Below, in pieces: positions 29,057 to 39,862 of a DNA stretch of 64,000 nt; position 1 is the stretch's first letter, and every line of letters starts with the position of its first letter. The DNA is from Nonomuraea sp. NBC_00507 (GTDB lineage: Bacteria; Actinomycetota; Actinomycetes; Streptosporangiales; Streptosporangiaceae), in contig NZ_CP107853.1 of NCBI RefSeq assembly GCF_036013525.1, positions 5,828,001 to 5,892,000 on the forward strand, given 5' to 3'. The translations under genes and the position numbers were made by a program. The notes below the pieces were generated by a model, which was given only the letters and a program-made list of their open reading frames with translations, was not told the origin of the DNA and searched no databases.

Positions 29057-29081
29057 GCGGGAGCCCTGGTCGGGCCCCCGC
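29057..29081 (-). terminator. Intrinsic terminator of the fadAB operon
   Basis: GCGGGAGCCC (29057-29066) pairs with GGGCCCCCGC (29072-29081) with one mismatch. On the minus strand the hairpin is followed by TTTTCA. It is placed just after the fadB-like stop codon at 29088. Confidence 0.8.
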
Positions 29082-29087
29082 AAAGAA

Positions 29088-31171
<2,084 letters not shown>

Positions 31172-31175
<4 letters not shown>

Positions 31176-32356
31176 GCCAGGTTCTCCCAGATCACAGTGC
31201 CGCCCATGCCCATGCCGACGCACATCGTGGTGATGCCGTAACGCACGTCGGGACGCTCGCCGAACTGCCGGGCGAGCTGTGTCATCAGCCGCACGCCCGA
31301 AGAGGCGAGCGGGTGGCCGTAGGCGATCGCGCCGCCGTAGGGGTTCACGCGGGGGTCGTCGCCGTCGATGCCGAAGTGGTCGAGGAACGCCAGGACCTGT
31401 ACGGCGAACGCCTCGTTGATCTCGAACAGCCCAATATCCGAAATATCGAGATTCGCCAGCCGGAGCGCCCGTTCCGTGGACGGGATCGGGCCCACGCCCA
31501 TGACCTCGGGGTCGACGCCCGCGAACGCGTACGACACCAGCCGCATCTTCGGCGCCAGCCCCAGCTCCTCGGCGACGTCCTTGGCGGCCACGACGCAGCC
31601 GGTGGCGCCGTCGTTGATGCCGGAGGAGTTGCCCGCCGTGACGTTGCCGTGCGGCCGGAACGGCGTCTTGAGGCCGCTCAGCCCCTCCATCGTGGTGCCC
31701 GGCCGCGGCGCCTCGTCCTCGACGGCCAGGCCCCAGCCCTTCTCGGCCGTCCTGATCGCGGTCGGGACCAGGTCGGGCTGGATCTTGCCGTCGGCGTACG
31801 CCTTGGCCGCCTTCTCCTGCGAGAGCACCGCGTACGCGTCCGCGCGCTCCTTGGAGATCGACGGGTAGCGGTCGTGCAGGTTCTCCGCCGTCATGCCCAT
31901 GACCAGCGCGCTCGGATCGACCAGCTTCTCCGACAGGAAGCGGGGGTTGGGGTCGACGCCCTCGCCCATCGGGTGGCGGCCCATGTGCTCGACGCCGCCC
32001 GCGATCGCCACGTCGTACGCGCCGAACGCGATGCCGCCCGCGACCGTGGTGACCGCGGTCATCGCGCCCGCGCACATGCGGTCGATGGCGTAGCCGGGCA
32101 CGCTCTTGGGCAGCCCGGCCAGCACGGCCGCCGACCGGCCGATGGTCAGGCCCTGGTCGCCGATCTGCGTGGTCGCGGCGATGGCGACCTCGTCCACGCG
32201 CTCGGGGGGCAGGTTGGGATTACGCCGGATGAGCTCGCGGATGACACGGACGACCAGGTCGTCGGCGCGGGTCTCGGCGTACAGTCCCTTCGGCCCTGAC
32301 CTGCCGAAAGGCGTGCGCACGCCGTCGACGAACACGACGTCACGAGAGGAAGGCAC
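31172..32356 (-). CDS. fadA: Acetyl-CoA acyltransferase (thiolase)
   Basis: This 394-residue thiolase performs the last step of beta-oxidation. The nucleophilic Cys is in IDRMCAGAMTAV, where degradative thiolases usually have CxSG, so the Cys context (MCAG) fits the FadA group. The second-half signatures are NEAFAVQVLAF, NPYGGAIAYGHPLASSG with the catalytic His, and YGITTMCVGMGMGG with the second Cys. I chose the GTG at 32356, seven bases after GAGGAG, instead of an upstream GTG at 32389 that lacks a ribosome site. It heads the operon with the bifunctional enzyme. Confidence 0.93.
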
Positions 32357-32397
32357 GGATTCGCTCCTCGCTGCTGGAAGGGGTTCCACGCTTATGC

Positions 32398-32409
32398 TAC
32401 TCGTGAGTA
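32398..32409. promoter_or_regulatory. Candidate repressor operator of the fad operon
   Basis: The inverted repeat TACTC-GT-GAGTA lies 41 bases ahead of the thiolase start and overlaps a possible -10 element (TAGCAT on the minus strand). Its size and position suit a TetR- or GntR-type fatty-acid regulator. No such regulator gene is adjacent. Confidence 0.4.
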
Positions 32410-32568
32410 ACTAGTCCGCGTCCCATGCCCTCCCCAGGGTCAGGTGATGGAGGAGTGGCGGAAAGGTCATAGTCTGCCGCGCCTCGGAGGGGCGAACTGA
32501 GCGTGGGGGCGGTGGAGTGGTGGTGATTCGCCGTCGGGGGCCCCTGTTGGTGACTATGCTTCGCGATC

Positions 32569-34089
32569 ATGACGCAGGGGGTGGAGCGCGTGCGAGGGCG
32601 CCCTGGCGAGGTGGCCGGCGATACTCGCGTCGCCCCCGTGCCGCGCCGGTCCAGGAAGCTCGACCCGCGGCCCCGCAGGAATCCGCTGACGCCCCTGGGC
32701 TGGGTGAGCGTGGCACTGACGTTCGTGCTGGTGGCCACCACGCTGGGCGCGTACGCGTACTACCGGAGCATCGACGGCAGCATTCCCCGCAACCCCATCG
32801 TCGTCGGCCCGAGCCGGCCGCCGGAGACCGGGGCGCTCAACGTGCTGCTCGTCGGGTCCGACTCACGTGAGGGCGACAACAAGACGTACGGCCCCAAGTC
32901 GCAGGGGCTGGGGGAGCGCACCGACACGATCATGTTGCTGCACATCTCTCCGAACAGGGACAAGGCCACCATGATCAGCTTCCCCCGCGACTCCATGGTG
33001 GCGATCCCCGAGTGTCAGGGCAGGAACGGCGCCGTGCTGCCCGGCGGGATCCGGCAGATCAACTCCGCCTTCAACGACGGCGGCATCAACTGCACCATCA
33101 AGACACTCGAATCGCTCACCAACATCAAGATCAACCACTTTGTGAAGGTCGACTTCACCGGCTTCAAGGGCATCATCGACGCCGTCGGCGGCATCGAGAT
33201 CTGCCTGCCCAAGCCGGTCAACGACCCCAAGGCGAAGCTGGTGCTCCCCGCGGGCAAGCACGTGGTCAACGGCGAGCAGGCGCTCGGCTACGTACGCACC
33301 CGCTACGCGCTGGGCGACGGCAGCGACCTGAGCAGGATCCAGCGTCAGCAGGTCTTCCTCACCCAGGTGCTGAAGAAGGTCACCGACGGCGGCCTGCTCA
33401 CCAACCCCATCAGGCTGGACGGGTTCCTGCGCTCTGCTGCCGCCGCGGTCACCGTGGACAGCGAGCTGACGTTCGAGCGGATGCTGGAGATCGCCAACAG
33501 CGTCAGGGGGCTGACCGCCAAGGAGCTCAAGGGCATCACGGTGCCCGTCGAGGCGTATCCGGGGGACAAGAACCGGGTGCAGTTCAGCCAGCCGGCCGCG
33601 AAGAACTTCTTCGAGTCCGTACGCAGCGACGTCGAGGTCACCGCCACGCCGACCCCCGGCACGTCCGCCACGCCGAAGATCGAGCACGAGGAGGTGCGCG
33701 TCCAGGTGCTCAACGCCACCGGCGAGGCGGGCAAGGCCGTCCAGGTGGCCGACGAGCTGGCCGCCCAGGGCTTCGCCGTCATCGAGGTCGGCAACGCTCC
33801 CGCGACCGCGACCACCGCGATCCGCTACGCGAAGAAGGACGCCCAGGACGGATCGGCCTACGCCGACGCGGTTGCCGTCCGGCTGTCCCAGGACAAGCGG
33901 ACCGCGGTGGCCGGCAAGGTCAAGCCGGTCAACACCCAGCCGTACAAGTCCAAGGTCGCCGAGCCGCCCGACGGCCCGATCGTCCAGCTCGTGATCGGGG
34001 CGGACTGGCCGGGCGTGCGCGTGCAATCGGCGATCCCGGACTCGCTCAAGGACAAGGTGGTCGACTCGAGCACCAACCCGTGCTTGTGA
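32569..34089 (+). CDS. LytR-CpsA-Psr (LCP) family protein with LytR_C domain
   Basis: This 506-residue membrane-anchored enzyme is predicted to ligate secondary polymers to peptidoglycan. A basic cytoplasmic N-terminus precedes one membrane span (residues about 46-66). The LCP domain includes LLVGSDSREGDNKTYG, MISFPRDSMVAIPECQG, FKGIIDAVGGIEICLPKPV and the Arg-rich ALGYVRTRYALGDGSDLSR. A Thr/Pro linker leads to a C-terminal LytR_C domain (VRVQVLNATGEAGKAVQVAD). This two-domain form is common in actinobacteria. It diverges from the fad operon with a 212-base gap. Confidence 0.92.
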   Translation: MTQGVERVRGRPGEVAGDTRVAPVPRRSRKLDPRPRRNPLTPLGWVSVALTFVLVATTLGAYAYYRSIDGSIPRNPIVVGPSRPPETGALNVLLVGSDSREGDNKTYGPKSQGLGERTDTIMLLHISPNRDKATMISFPRDSMVAIPECQGRNGAVLPGGIRQINSAFNDGGINCTIKTLESLTNIKINHFVKVDFTGFKGIIDAVGGIEICLPKPVNDPKAKLVLPAGKHVVNGEQALGYVRTRYALGDGSDLSRIQRQQVFLTQVLKKVTDGGLLTNPIRLDGFLRSAAAAVTVDSELTFERMLEIANSVRGLTAKELKGITVPVEAYPGDKNRVQFSQPAAKNFFESVRSDVEVTATPTPGTSATPKIEHEEVRVQVLNATGEAGKAVQVADELAAQGFAVIEVGNAPATATTAIRYAKKDAQDGSAYADAVAVRLSQDKRTAVAGKVKPVNTQPYKSKVAEPPDGPIVQLVIGADWPGVRVQSAIPDSLKDKVVDSSTNPCL

Positions 34090-34092
34090 GCC

Positions 34093-34824
34093 TCAGGCCG
34101 TGACGCCTGCGTCGACGGGGATCGAAGCGCCCGTGATGTGGCGCCCGCCCTCCCCGGCGAGGTAGGCGACGGCAGCGGCGATGTCGTCGGGAGAGCAGTA
34201 CGTGCCGAGCGCGGTGTAGCGCCGCTCTTCCTCTGCCTCCGGGGTGTCGGCCGGGTTCATATCAGTGTCCGTGGAGCCCGGGTTGACCAGGTTCGCGGTG
34301 ATGCCGCGCGGTCCCAGATCTCGAGCCAGACCCTTGACGAGGCCGGCCAGCGCTGACTTGCTCATCGCGTACGCCGTCCATCCGGGATAAGGCACCCGCT
34401 CGGCCAGGCTGCTGCCGATGAGGACGATCCTGCCGCCCCGCCCCATGTGCCGGGCGGCCGCCTGTGCCAGCACGAACGCCGCCCTCGGGTGGACGGCGAG
34501 CAGCCGGTCCACCTCCTCGAGCGTCACCTCCTCCAGCGCCCCGTACGGCGCGATCCCGGCGTTGCTCACCAGCACGTCGAGCCGCCCCAGCTCGCGCACC
34601 GTGCGCTCCACCGCCTCGACCAGCGCGCCGGGGTCGGCGGCCTCAGCGCGCATGCCGAGGGCGCGCCGGCCGGCTGCCTCGACCTCCTTGGCCACGGTGG
34701 CCGCCCGGTCGCTCGCGTTCTGGTACGTGATCGCCACGTCGAATCCGTCGTCGGCCAGCCGCCGTGCGACGGCCGCGCCGATTCCCCTGCTCCCGCCCGT
34801 GACCAGGGCGACCTTTCGGATCAT
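34093..34824 (-). CDS. SDR family NAD(P)-dependent oxidoreductase
   Basis: This 243-residue classical short-chain dehydrogenase resembles FabG. It shows the cofactor motif VTGGSRGIGAAVARRL, the structural NAG in VSNAGIAPYG, catalytic Ser in IVLIGSSLAERV and YxxxK in WTAYAMSKSAL. The C-terminal AVAYLAGEGGRHITGASIPV is typical. The substrate is unknown. I chose the ATG at 34824, directly after GGAGGA. It diverges from a TetR gene across two palindromic sites, so it is the probable target of that repressor. Confidence 0.9.
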   Translation of the reverse strand: MIRKVALVTGGSRGIGAAVARRLADDGFDVAITYQNASDRAATVAKEVEAAGRRALGMRAEAADPGALVEAVERTVRELGRLDVLVSNAGIAPYGALEEVTLEEVDRLLAVHPRAAFVLAQAAARHMGRGGRIVLIGSSLAERVPYPGWTAYAMSKSALAGLVKGLARDLGPRGITANLVNPGSTDTDMNPADTPEAEEERRYTALGTYCSPDDIAAAVAYLAGEGGRHITGASIPVDAGVTA

Positions 34825-34840
34825 GCCATCCTCCAAGAAC

Positions 34841-34881
34841 CGGAATGTGTTCCGTTTATGACTCTAACTGGAACGTATTCC
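34841..34881. promoter_or_regulatory. Paired palindromic operators between SDR and TetR genes
   Basis: CGGAATGTGTTCCG (34841-34854) and GGAACGTATTCC (34870-34881) are two copies of a palindrome of the form GGAAyryrTTCC. The first sits 17 bases upstream of the SDR start codon, where binding would block transcription. They are the likely sites of the divergently encoded TetR protein, which probably also regulates itself. Confidence 0.7.
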
Positions 34882-34900
34882 GCATACAAGTGGTGCCAGG

Positions 34901-35014
34901 ATGGAGGTCGATCGTGAGAGGGTCCGGGATGGCGTGAGGGCGGCGACCGTGACGCGAGAGGGCGGAGACTGTGACGCGGGAGGGCGGACCGTGACGCGGG
35001 AGGGCAGACCGTGA
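34901..35014 (+). CDS. Possible 37-codon leader ORF overlapping the tetR start
   Basis: An ATG at 34901 opens a 37-codon frame ending in TGA at 35012-35014, overlapping the GTG of tetR by four bases. Most of its 3' half consists of about three tandem copies of a 20-22 base unit (GTGACGCGGGAGGGCGGACC, from 34949 to 35010). The last copy supplies the ribosome site of tetR. The predicted peptide has no recognisable motif and the upstream ribosome site is weak. It may be a coupling leader or merely duplicated DNA. Confidence 0.25.
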   Translation: MEVDRERVRDGVRAATVTREGGDCDAGGRTVTREGRP

Positions 35015-35574
35015 AACGCGAGCGCACCGACGCGGCCCGCAACCGCGCGAAGATCCTCGCCGCGGCCGAGGCCATCGTCGCCGACCGGGGAGTGGGCGGC
35101 TTGTCGATGGCGGAGGTGGCCGCGGCCGCCGGGGTCGGCGTCGGCACGCTCTATCGGCGCTTCGGGGATCGCTCCGGGCTGGCGTACGCGCTGATCGACC
35201 GGCGGGAGCGGGAGTTCCAGTCCGCCTTCATCGAGGGGCCGCCGCCGCTCGGGCCAGGTGCGGAGCCCGCCGCGCGGGCACGCGCGTTCCTCGACGGACT
35301 CGCGGACCGCACGGTCGAGCAGCTCGACCTGCTGGTCATGGCGGAGACGGCGGGGCCGTTCGCCCGGTTCGGCGGCGCGTACGACGCCTATCACGGGCAC
35401 CTGACGATGCTGATCGCACGGGTGCGGCCGGATGCCGACGCCTCCTGTCTGTCCGACGCGTTGCTGGCGCCTCTGGCCGCGCCGCTGCTGGCGTATCGGA
35501 TCCGGGAGTGCGGGGTGGGGATCGAGCGGGTGAAGTCGGCGCTCGGCGACCTGCTCAACGGACTCACCCCCTGA
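35011..35574 (+). CDS. TetR family transcriptional repressor
   Basis: This 187-residue repressor has an N-terminal TetR helix-turn-helix (ARNRAKILAAAEAIVADRG, then LSMAEVAAAAGVGVGTLYRR) and an Ala-rich ligand-binding domain of SACE_7040-like type. Its ligand is unknown. The GTG at 35011 follows GGGAGGG and begins the conserved N-terminus. Divergence from the SDR gene with two shared palindromes suggests it controls that oxidoreductase and itself. Confidence 0.88.
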   Translation: MKRERTDAARNRAKILAAAEAIVADRGVGGLSMAEVAAAAGVGVGTLYRRFGDRSGLAYALIDRREREFQSAFIEGPPPLGPGAEPAARARAFLDGLADRTVEQLDLLVMAETAGPFARFGGAYDAYHGHLTMLIARVRPDADASCLSDALLAPLAAPLLAYRIRECGVGIERVKSALGDLLNGLTP

Positions 35575-35729
35575 CGGCCGTCCGGAATACCGCCTGAGGT
35601 GGCGTGAGAGCGGGGAGTGACGAATGTTACTCTACGTGATTTTAGGGAAACATGTGAAATATCCGGACAACTCGTGGTCGGGTCTGCTAGGAAAGGGCGC
35701 GGTCCGCATTCGTACTAGAGAGGTTCATC

Positions 35730-36923
35730 GTGGCGCGCGACGAGAACGACAGGCCATACGAGGATGGGCAGGGTAGGTCGTTGAACCCGGAGCTGACGGG
35801 TGACGTGCTGTCGCCGCGGTGGAGCACCGATGACACCGACGAACAGCCTGCCATCCAGGTCGTCGGCAACGAGACCTACATCATGCCGCCCAATTCGCTG
35901 ACCGGTGAGCCGCAGTTGGTGGGCCGCGACGGCGTGCGTGACGTGCTCGACGACGGCCCGGCGGCCTCGCACGATCTGCTGAGCGGCGGGCCTCGCGACC
36001 TGGGCGGCGGCCCGCAGGACGTGCTGGGCGACCCCGGTGGCCCGTACGACGTGCTCGGCGGCCACAGCGGTCCCCATGACGTGCTTGGCGGCCACAGCAG
36101 TCCTCCCGACGCGCTTGGCGGTCCTTACGACGTGCTCGGTGGCCACAGCGGTCCCCATGACATGCTCGGCGATGCCAGTGGCCCGCAGGACGCCCTGCCG
36201 GAGCACAGTGGACCGCATCAGGTCGAGGACGGGGCCCCGTACCTGCCGCTCGACCGGAGCTACGAGGGGGGTTACACCGACGACCGCGAGGAGGAGCAGA
36301 CCAAACGCGGCTTTCTCGGCTCGGGGTGGACCGACGACTCTCCTCGCGGGCGCTCGGGCGGCGACCGGGAGGTGCGGCGCCGCACCAGGAAGCTGCTGGT
36401 GGCGGCGGCCGCGGTGGTGCTGGTCGGGGTGGGAGCCGGCTTCATGCTCACCGGCACCTCGTCGGACGACCCGTGCCAGGGCGGCCAGTGTGCCAGCGCT
36501 GGGGAGGTGACCACGCCCTCCGACACCGCGGCTCCCGAGGACACGCCGGCCGAGGAGGCCACTCCCGAGCCCGACGATTCGGCCACCTCGGAGCCGACCG
36601 ATACCGAGTCCGCAATGCCCACCCCGACGGCCCAGCGGGCGCGGCCGACTCGCGAGCCGGCCGCCCGTCCCACCTCCACCCGCGCCGGTGAGCCGACCAA
36701 GAAGGCCACCAGCAAGGCCACCCGGCCGCCGGTGAGCGAGATGCAGGACACGGACACGGACACGGACTCGGGTCCCAAGAGCGGGCAGTCGGACAGCAAG
36801 CAGCAGCAGCCCACGCAGCCGAGCAGCAGCCAGCCGGCGCAGCAGCCCACCACCCAGGCGCCCGCGCCGACGCCGACGCAGGAGGAACGGAAGGGACTGC
36901 TCGACATCCTCTTCCCCTGGTGA
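35730..36923 (+). CDS. Unknown repeat-rich single-span membrane protein
   Basis: I do not recognise this 397-residue protein. The N-terminal cytoplasmic half has tandem 10-residue repeats between about residues 85 and 165 (units such as GPYDVLGGHS and GPHDVLGGHS, about seven copies including degenerate ones). A charged linker, one membrane span (residues about 222-242, LLVAAAAVVLVGVGAGFML) and an extracellular Thr/Pro/Ser/Gln-rich tail follow. The tail looks disordered and could cross the cell wall. Two Cys follow the span (CQGGQC). The start is GTG at 35730 after AGAGAGG. A near-palindrome AGTGACGAATGTTACT lies upstream at 35616. A stem-loop follows the gene. Confidence 0.7.
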   Translation: MARDENDRPYEDGQGRSLNPELTGDVLSPRWSTDDTDEQPAIQVVGNETYIMPPNSLTGEPQLVGRDGVRDVLDDGPAASHDLLSGGPRDLGGGPQDVLGDPGGPYDVLGGHSGPHDVLGGHSSPPDALGGPYDVLGGHSGPHDMLGDASGPQDALPEHSGPHQVEDGAPYLPLDRSYEGGYTDDREEEQTKRGFLGSGWTDDSPRGRSGGDREVRRRTRKLLVAAAAVVLVGVGAGFMLTGTSSDDPCQGGQCASAGEVTTPSDTAAPEDTPAEEATPEPDDSATSEPTDTESAMPTPTAQRARPTREPAARPTSTRAGEPTKKATSKATRPPVSEMQDTDTDTDSGPKSGQSDSKQQQPTQPSSSQPAQQPTTQAPAPTPTQEERKGLLDILFPW

Positions 36924-36931
36924 CGCTCCCA

Positions 36932-36967
36932 CGGGCCGGGGGCTGACCCGATCCGCACCCCGGCCCG
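36932..36967 (+). terminator. Stem-loop after the repeat-rich membrane protein gene
   Basis: CGGGCCGGGG (36932-36941) pairs perfectly with CCCCGGCCCG (36958-36967) around a 16-base loop, nine bases after the stop codon. No T run follows. Confidence 0.55.
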
Positions 36968-37060
36968 CCGCTGCCGGCCGTCCCGCCCTGCCCGGGGGCG
37001 TTCTGTCGTCTGGGGCCCGGGCATGTAAGGATGCGGATCCAGGTGCTGTTCTGGCACACT

Positions 37061-37074
37061 GGAAACCGCTTTCC
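37061..37074. promoter_or_regulatory. LacI-type operator at the lacI-like gene
   Basis: GGAAACCGCTTTCC, a near-palindrome centred on CG, lies eleven bases ahead of the regulator's start codon and would block its own transcription. It differs by one base from the perfect palindrome GGAAAGCGCTTTCC at 46281 upstream of the oxidoreductase operon, which points to one regulon. Confidence 0.7.
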
Positions 37075-37084
37075 GGGAGGTCAC

Positions 37085-38080
37085 GTGGTCACGCTTGAGG
37101 ACGTCGCCAGGCAGGCGGGCGTCTCGCTGGCGACCGCCTCGCGGGTGCTCAACGGCAGCACCCGCCAGGTCGGCGCGGCCCTGCGAGCGCGCGTCGAGCA
37201 GGCCGCCGACGAGCTGGGCTACCGAGCCAACATCGCGGCCCAGACGCTGGCCCGCGGTGCCGGCAACGTCATCGGCATCGTCGTGCACGACCTGACCGAC
37301 CCCTACTTCGCGGCCCTGGCCGACGGGGCGATGCGGGCCGCGGCCACCGAGGGCCTGCTGGTCATGGTGGGCACCACGCATCGCGACCCGGAGCAGGAGA
37401 TCGCCTACGTGGCCACGCTCAACGCCCAGCGCGTGCGGGCCGTGCTGCTGGTCGGCTCCCGCGTGGCCGACCCGGCCGTCACCGGGCGGCTCCGCGACGA
37501 GCTGGCCCGATACCGCTCAGGCGGCGGCCGGGCGGCCTGTGTCGGTCAGGACCTGCTGGGAGTGGACACCGTCGCGCCCGCCAACCGGGAGGGAGCGGCG
37601 GAGCTGGCACGCGCGCTGGCCGGGCTCGGGCACACCCGCTTCGCGGTGCTCGCCGGGCCGCCGCACCTGGTGACCGCCGCCGACCGCTGCGCCGGGTTCG
37701 CCGGGGCGCTGGAGGAGTTGGGGCTGCCCGCACCGCACGTGATCCACGGGCCGTTCGACCGCGACGGCGGCTACGCGGCCGCCCAGCAGGTGGGCGAGGA
37801 CACGACCTGCGTGTTCGCGGTCAACGACGTGATGGCGGTCGGGGCGCTGGCGGCCTACCGCGAACGCGGAATCCGGGTGCCGGAGGACGTGTCGGTGGCC
37901 GGTTTCGACGACATCGTGACCCTGCGGGATCACGTGCCGGCGCTGACCACGGTGCGGCTGCCGTTGAAGGCCATGGGTGCGCGGGCGCTGGAGCTGGCAC
38001 TGGGTGAGGAAGAAGCGGTGGCCGTCGAGCAGGTCGCCGGCGAGGTCGTGTTGCGGGAAAGCGTACGGAGGCTGATGTGA
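37085..38080 (+). CDS. LacI family transcriptional regulator
   Basis: This 331-residue repressor has a LacI helix-turn-helix at the extreme N-terminus (VTLEDVARQAGVSLATASRV, then LNGS) and the hinge helix AAQTLARGAG. The sugar-binding domain contains VIGIVVHDLTDPYFAAL, TCVFAVNDVMAVGAL and VSVAGFDDI. The GTG at 37085 follows GGGAGG and starts exactly at the conserved domain. Its stop overlaps the GTG of the next gene, a TIM-barrel isomerase. The shared operator suggests that it also controls the operon at 43.1-46.3 kb. Confidence 0.9.
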   Translation: MVTLEDVARQAGVSLATASRVLNGSTRQVGAALRARVEQAADELGYRANIAAQTLARGAGNVIGIVVHDLTDPYFAALADGAMRAAATEGLLVMVGTTHRDPEQEIAYVATLNAQRVRAVLLVGSRVADPAVTGRLRDELARYRSGGGRAACVGQDLLGVDTVAPANREGAAELARALAGLGHTRFAVLAGPPHLVTAADRCAGFAGALEELGLPAPHVIHGPFDRDGGYAAAQQVGEDTTCVFAVNDVMAVGALAAYRERGIRVPEDVSVAGFDDIVTLRDHVPALTTVRLPLKAMGARALELALGEEEAVAVEQVAGEVVLRESVRRLM

Positions 38081-38850
38081 GGCTGGCGGTCAGCACGCTG
38101 GGGATGCCCGGCGAGGATCTGGACCGGGCGATCGAGATCGCGAGCGGGTCCGGGTGTCAAGGGCTGGAGCTGCGCCTGCACCCGGACACCGGGGTGCACG
38201 CCGGGCTGGACTCGGCGGAGCGGCGTTCGGTGCGGGAGCGGGTGGAGCGCGCGGGTCTGGAGATCTCCGCCCTTGCCGGCTATGTCGGGATCTGCGAGCC
38301 GGGGCCGGACGAGCCGGTCCTGGAAGCGCTCCTCGCCGACCTGCGGCTCGCCGTCGACCTGGGCGCGCCCGGAGTCCGGGTGTTCCCTCGCGGCGACGAT
38401 TCAGCCATCGGCGCCCGCAGGCTGAAGGCCGTCTCCGGCACGGCCGCCGCGCTGGGCCGCCGCGTGCTCGTCGAGACGCACGACAGCATGGCCACCTGCG
38501 CGGCCGTGGCGGGGCTGCTCGCCGAGGCGGCCTGCCCCGAGACCACGGGAGCGATCTGGGACCTGCTGCACCCGTGGCGGCACGGCGAGTCCCCGGCCGA
38601 CTCGCTGGCCGCGCTCGGCCCCTACCTGTCCTACGTCCAGGTCAAGGACGCGGTCTCGGCGCAGGACACCACGCCGGTGCCGATGGGCGCCGGATCCGTG
38701 CCGCTGGAGGAGGCGGGCGCGTTGCTGCGCGGGGCCGGGTACGAGGGGTGGGTGTCGCTGGAGTGGGAGCGCACGTGGTATCCACAGGTCGCGCCGGTTG
38801 AGGAGATCCTGCCCGGAGCGGCTGACTGGGTGCGGAGGTTCGCCGCTTAG
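38077..38850 (+). CDS. Sugar phosphate isomerase/epimerase-like TIM-barrel protein
   Basis: This 257-residue protein belongs to the AP-endonuclease-2/xylose-isomerase-like TIM-barrel superfamily. It opens LAVSTLGMPGEDLDRAIEIA and has metal-ligand candidates in LVETHDSMA, IWDLLHPWRHGES, YVQVKDA and VSLEWER. The members act as isomerases, epimerases or dehydratases on sugars and inosose; this one cannot be assigned further. Start GTG at 38077 overlaps the stop of the LacI gene (GTGA), so the pair is translationally coupled. It may act in the same pathway as the enzymes at 43.1-46.3 kb. Confidence 0.85.
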   Translation: MRLAVSTLGMPGEDLDRAIEIASGSGCQGLELRLHPDTGVHAGLDSAERRSVRERVERAGLEISALAGYVGICEPGPDEPVLEALLADLRLAVDLGAPGVRVFPRGDDSAIGARRLKAVSGTAAALGRRVLVETHDSMATCAAVAGLLAEAACPETTGAIWDLLHPWRHGESPADSLAALGPYLSYVQVKDAVSAQDTTPVPMGAGSVPLEEAGALLRGAGYEGWVSLEWERTWYPQVAPVEEILPGAADWVRRFAA

Positions 38851-38858
38851 ATAGGGGG

Positions 38859-39779
38859 ATGCCCCTACCTAGGAACAAAGTCTTGGTCGTCGGGATGGAC
38901 GGCCTGCGGTTCGACCTGCTCGCCGCGTCGGGCGCCCCCGTGCTGACCGCGTTGATGTCCACCGGCGCGTACGGCACCAGCCTGCTCCCGTACGGCGAGG
39001 CCGGCGCGCCCCGCACGGAGTCGCCCGGCGAGGTCGTGCCCAAGAGCCCGGAGCCGGGGGATGGCGGCCGGGTCATCAAGTCCCGCAGCGACTCGGGGCC
39101 GGGCTGGTCGTCCATCGCGACCGGAGCCTGGCCCGACAAACACGGCATCGTTGACAACGGTTTCGCCGACCCCCAGTTCCAGAAATTTCCGGACTTTCTG
39201 ACTCGTGCGAAGAATGCTCGGCCGGACTTCGTGACCTCGGCGTTCTTCTCCTGGGCGGCGCTCGCCGACCACGGCGCGTTCGGTCCGGTCATCGACCACC
39301 GGTTCGTGCTGGACGGGTACACCTGCGGCTGGGCCGAGGCCGACAAGCAGGTCACCGAGGCCGCCGAGCGGCACTTGGCTCACGACCACCCCGACGCCGT
39401 GTTCGTGTACCTGGGCGACACCGACGAGGTGGCCCACGACCTCGGCCCGCACGGCCCTGAGTACGCCGCCGCCCTCCAAGCCCAGGACGCGTACCTGGGT
39501 CGCCTGCTCGACACGATCCGCGCGCGGCCGTCGTACCCGGGCGAGCGCTGGACCGTGTTCGTCACCACCGACCACGGACACGTGGACGAGGGCGGCCATG
39601 GGGGCACGTCGGACGAGGAGCGCACGGTCTTCGTGATCGCCGCCCGGCTCGGCGAGGACCTGGGCGGCCGCTCGCTCGGCACGCCGCGCCTGGTCGACGT
39701 GGCGCCGTCGGTGCTGGCGGCGCTGGGGGTGCCGATCGATCCGCAATGGGACCTGGACGGCAGGCCACTGGAGCCGTGA
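38859..39779 (+). CDS. Alkaline-phosphatase-superfamily phosphodiesterase
   Basis: This 306-residue protein resembles type I phosphodiesterase/nucleotide pyrophosphatases. The first metal site is in VVGMDGLRFD, the nucleophile region in GPGWSSIATGAWPDKHG, and later ligands in YLGDTDEVAHDLGPHG and VTTDHGHVDEGGHGG. No signal peptide is visible, so it is probably cytoplasmic. It starts eight bases after the isomerase stop and probably belongs to the LacI-led operon; the link in function is unclear. Confidence 0.85.
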   Translation: MPLPRNKVLVVGMDGLRFDLLAASGAPVLTALMSTGAYGTSLLPYGEAGAPRTESPGEVVPKSPEPGDGGRVIKSRSDSGPGWSSIATGAWPDKHGIVDNGFADPQFQKFPDFLTRAKNARPDFVTSAFFSWAALADHGAFGPVIDHRFVLDGYTCGWAEADKQVTEAAERHLAHDHPDAVFVYLGDTDEVAHDLGPHGPEYAAALQAQDAYLGRLLDTIRARPSYPGERWTVFVTTDHGHVDEGGHGGTSDEERTVFVIAARLGEDLGGRSLGTPRLVDVAPSVLAALGVPIDPQWDLDGRPLEP

Positions 39780-39862
39780 GCTCAGAGTTCATCACCTGTT
39801 GAATTTCTGCCGAAAAAGCGGGAAACTGAGTGACAGGACGCTGAACGGCTGGAGTGCACTCG

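Noticed and set aside
39780..39862. RPH-associated palindrome ahead of the rifampin-phosphotransferase-like gene
   Set aside because: I looked for a GGGGCTTGC-type inverted repeat in the upstream gap and found none.
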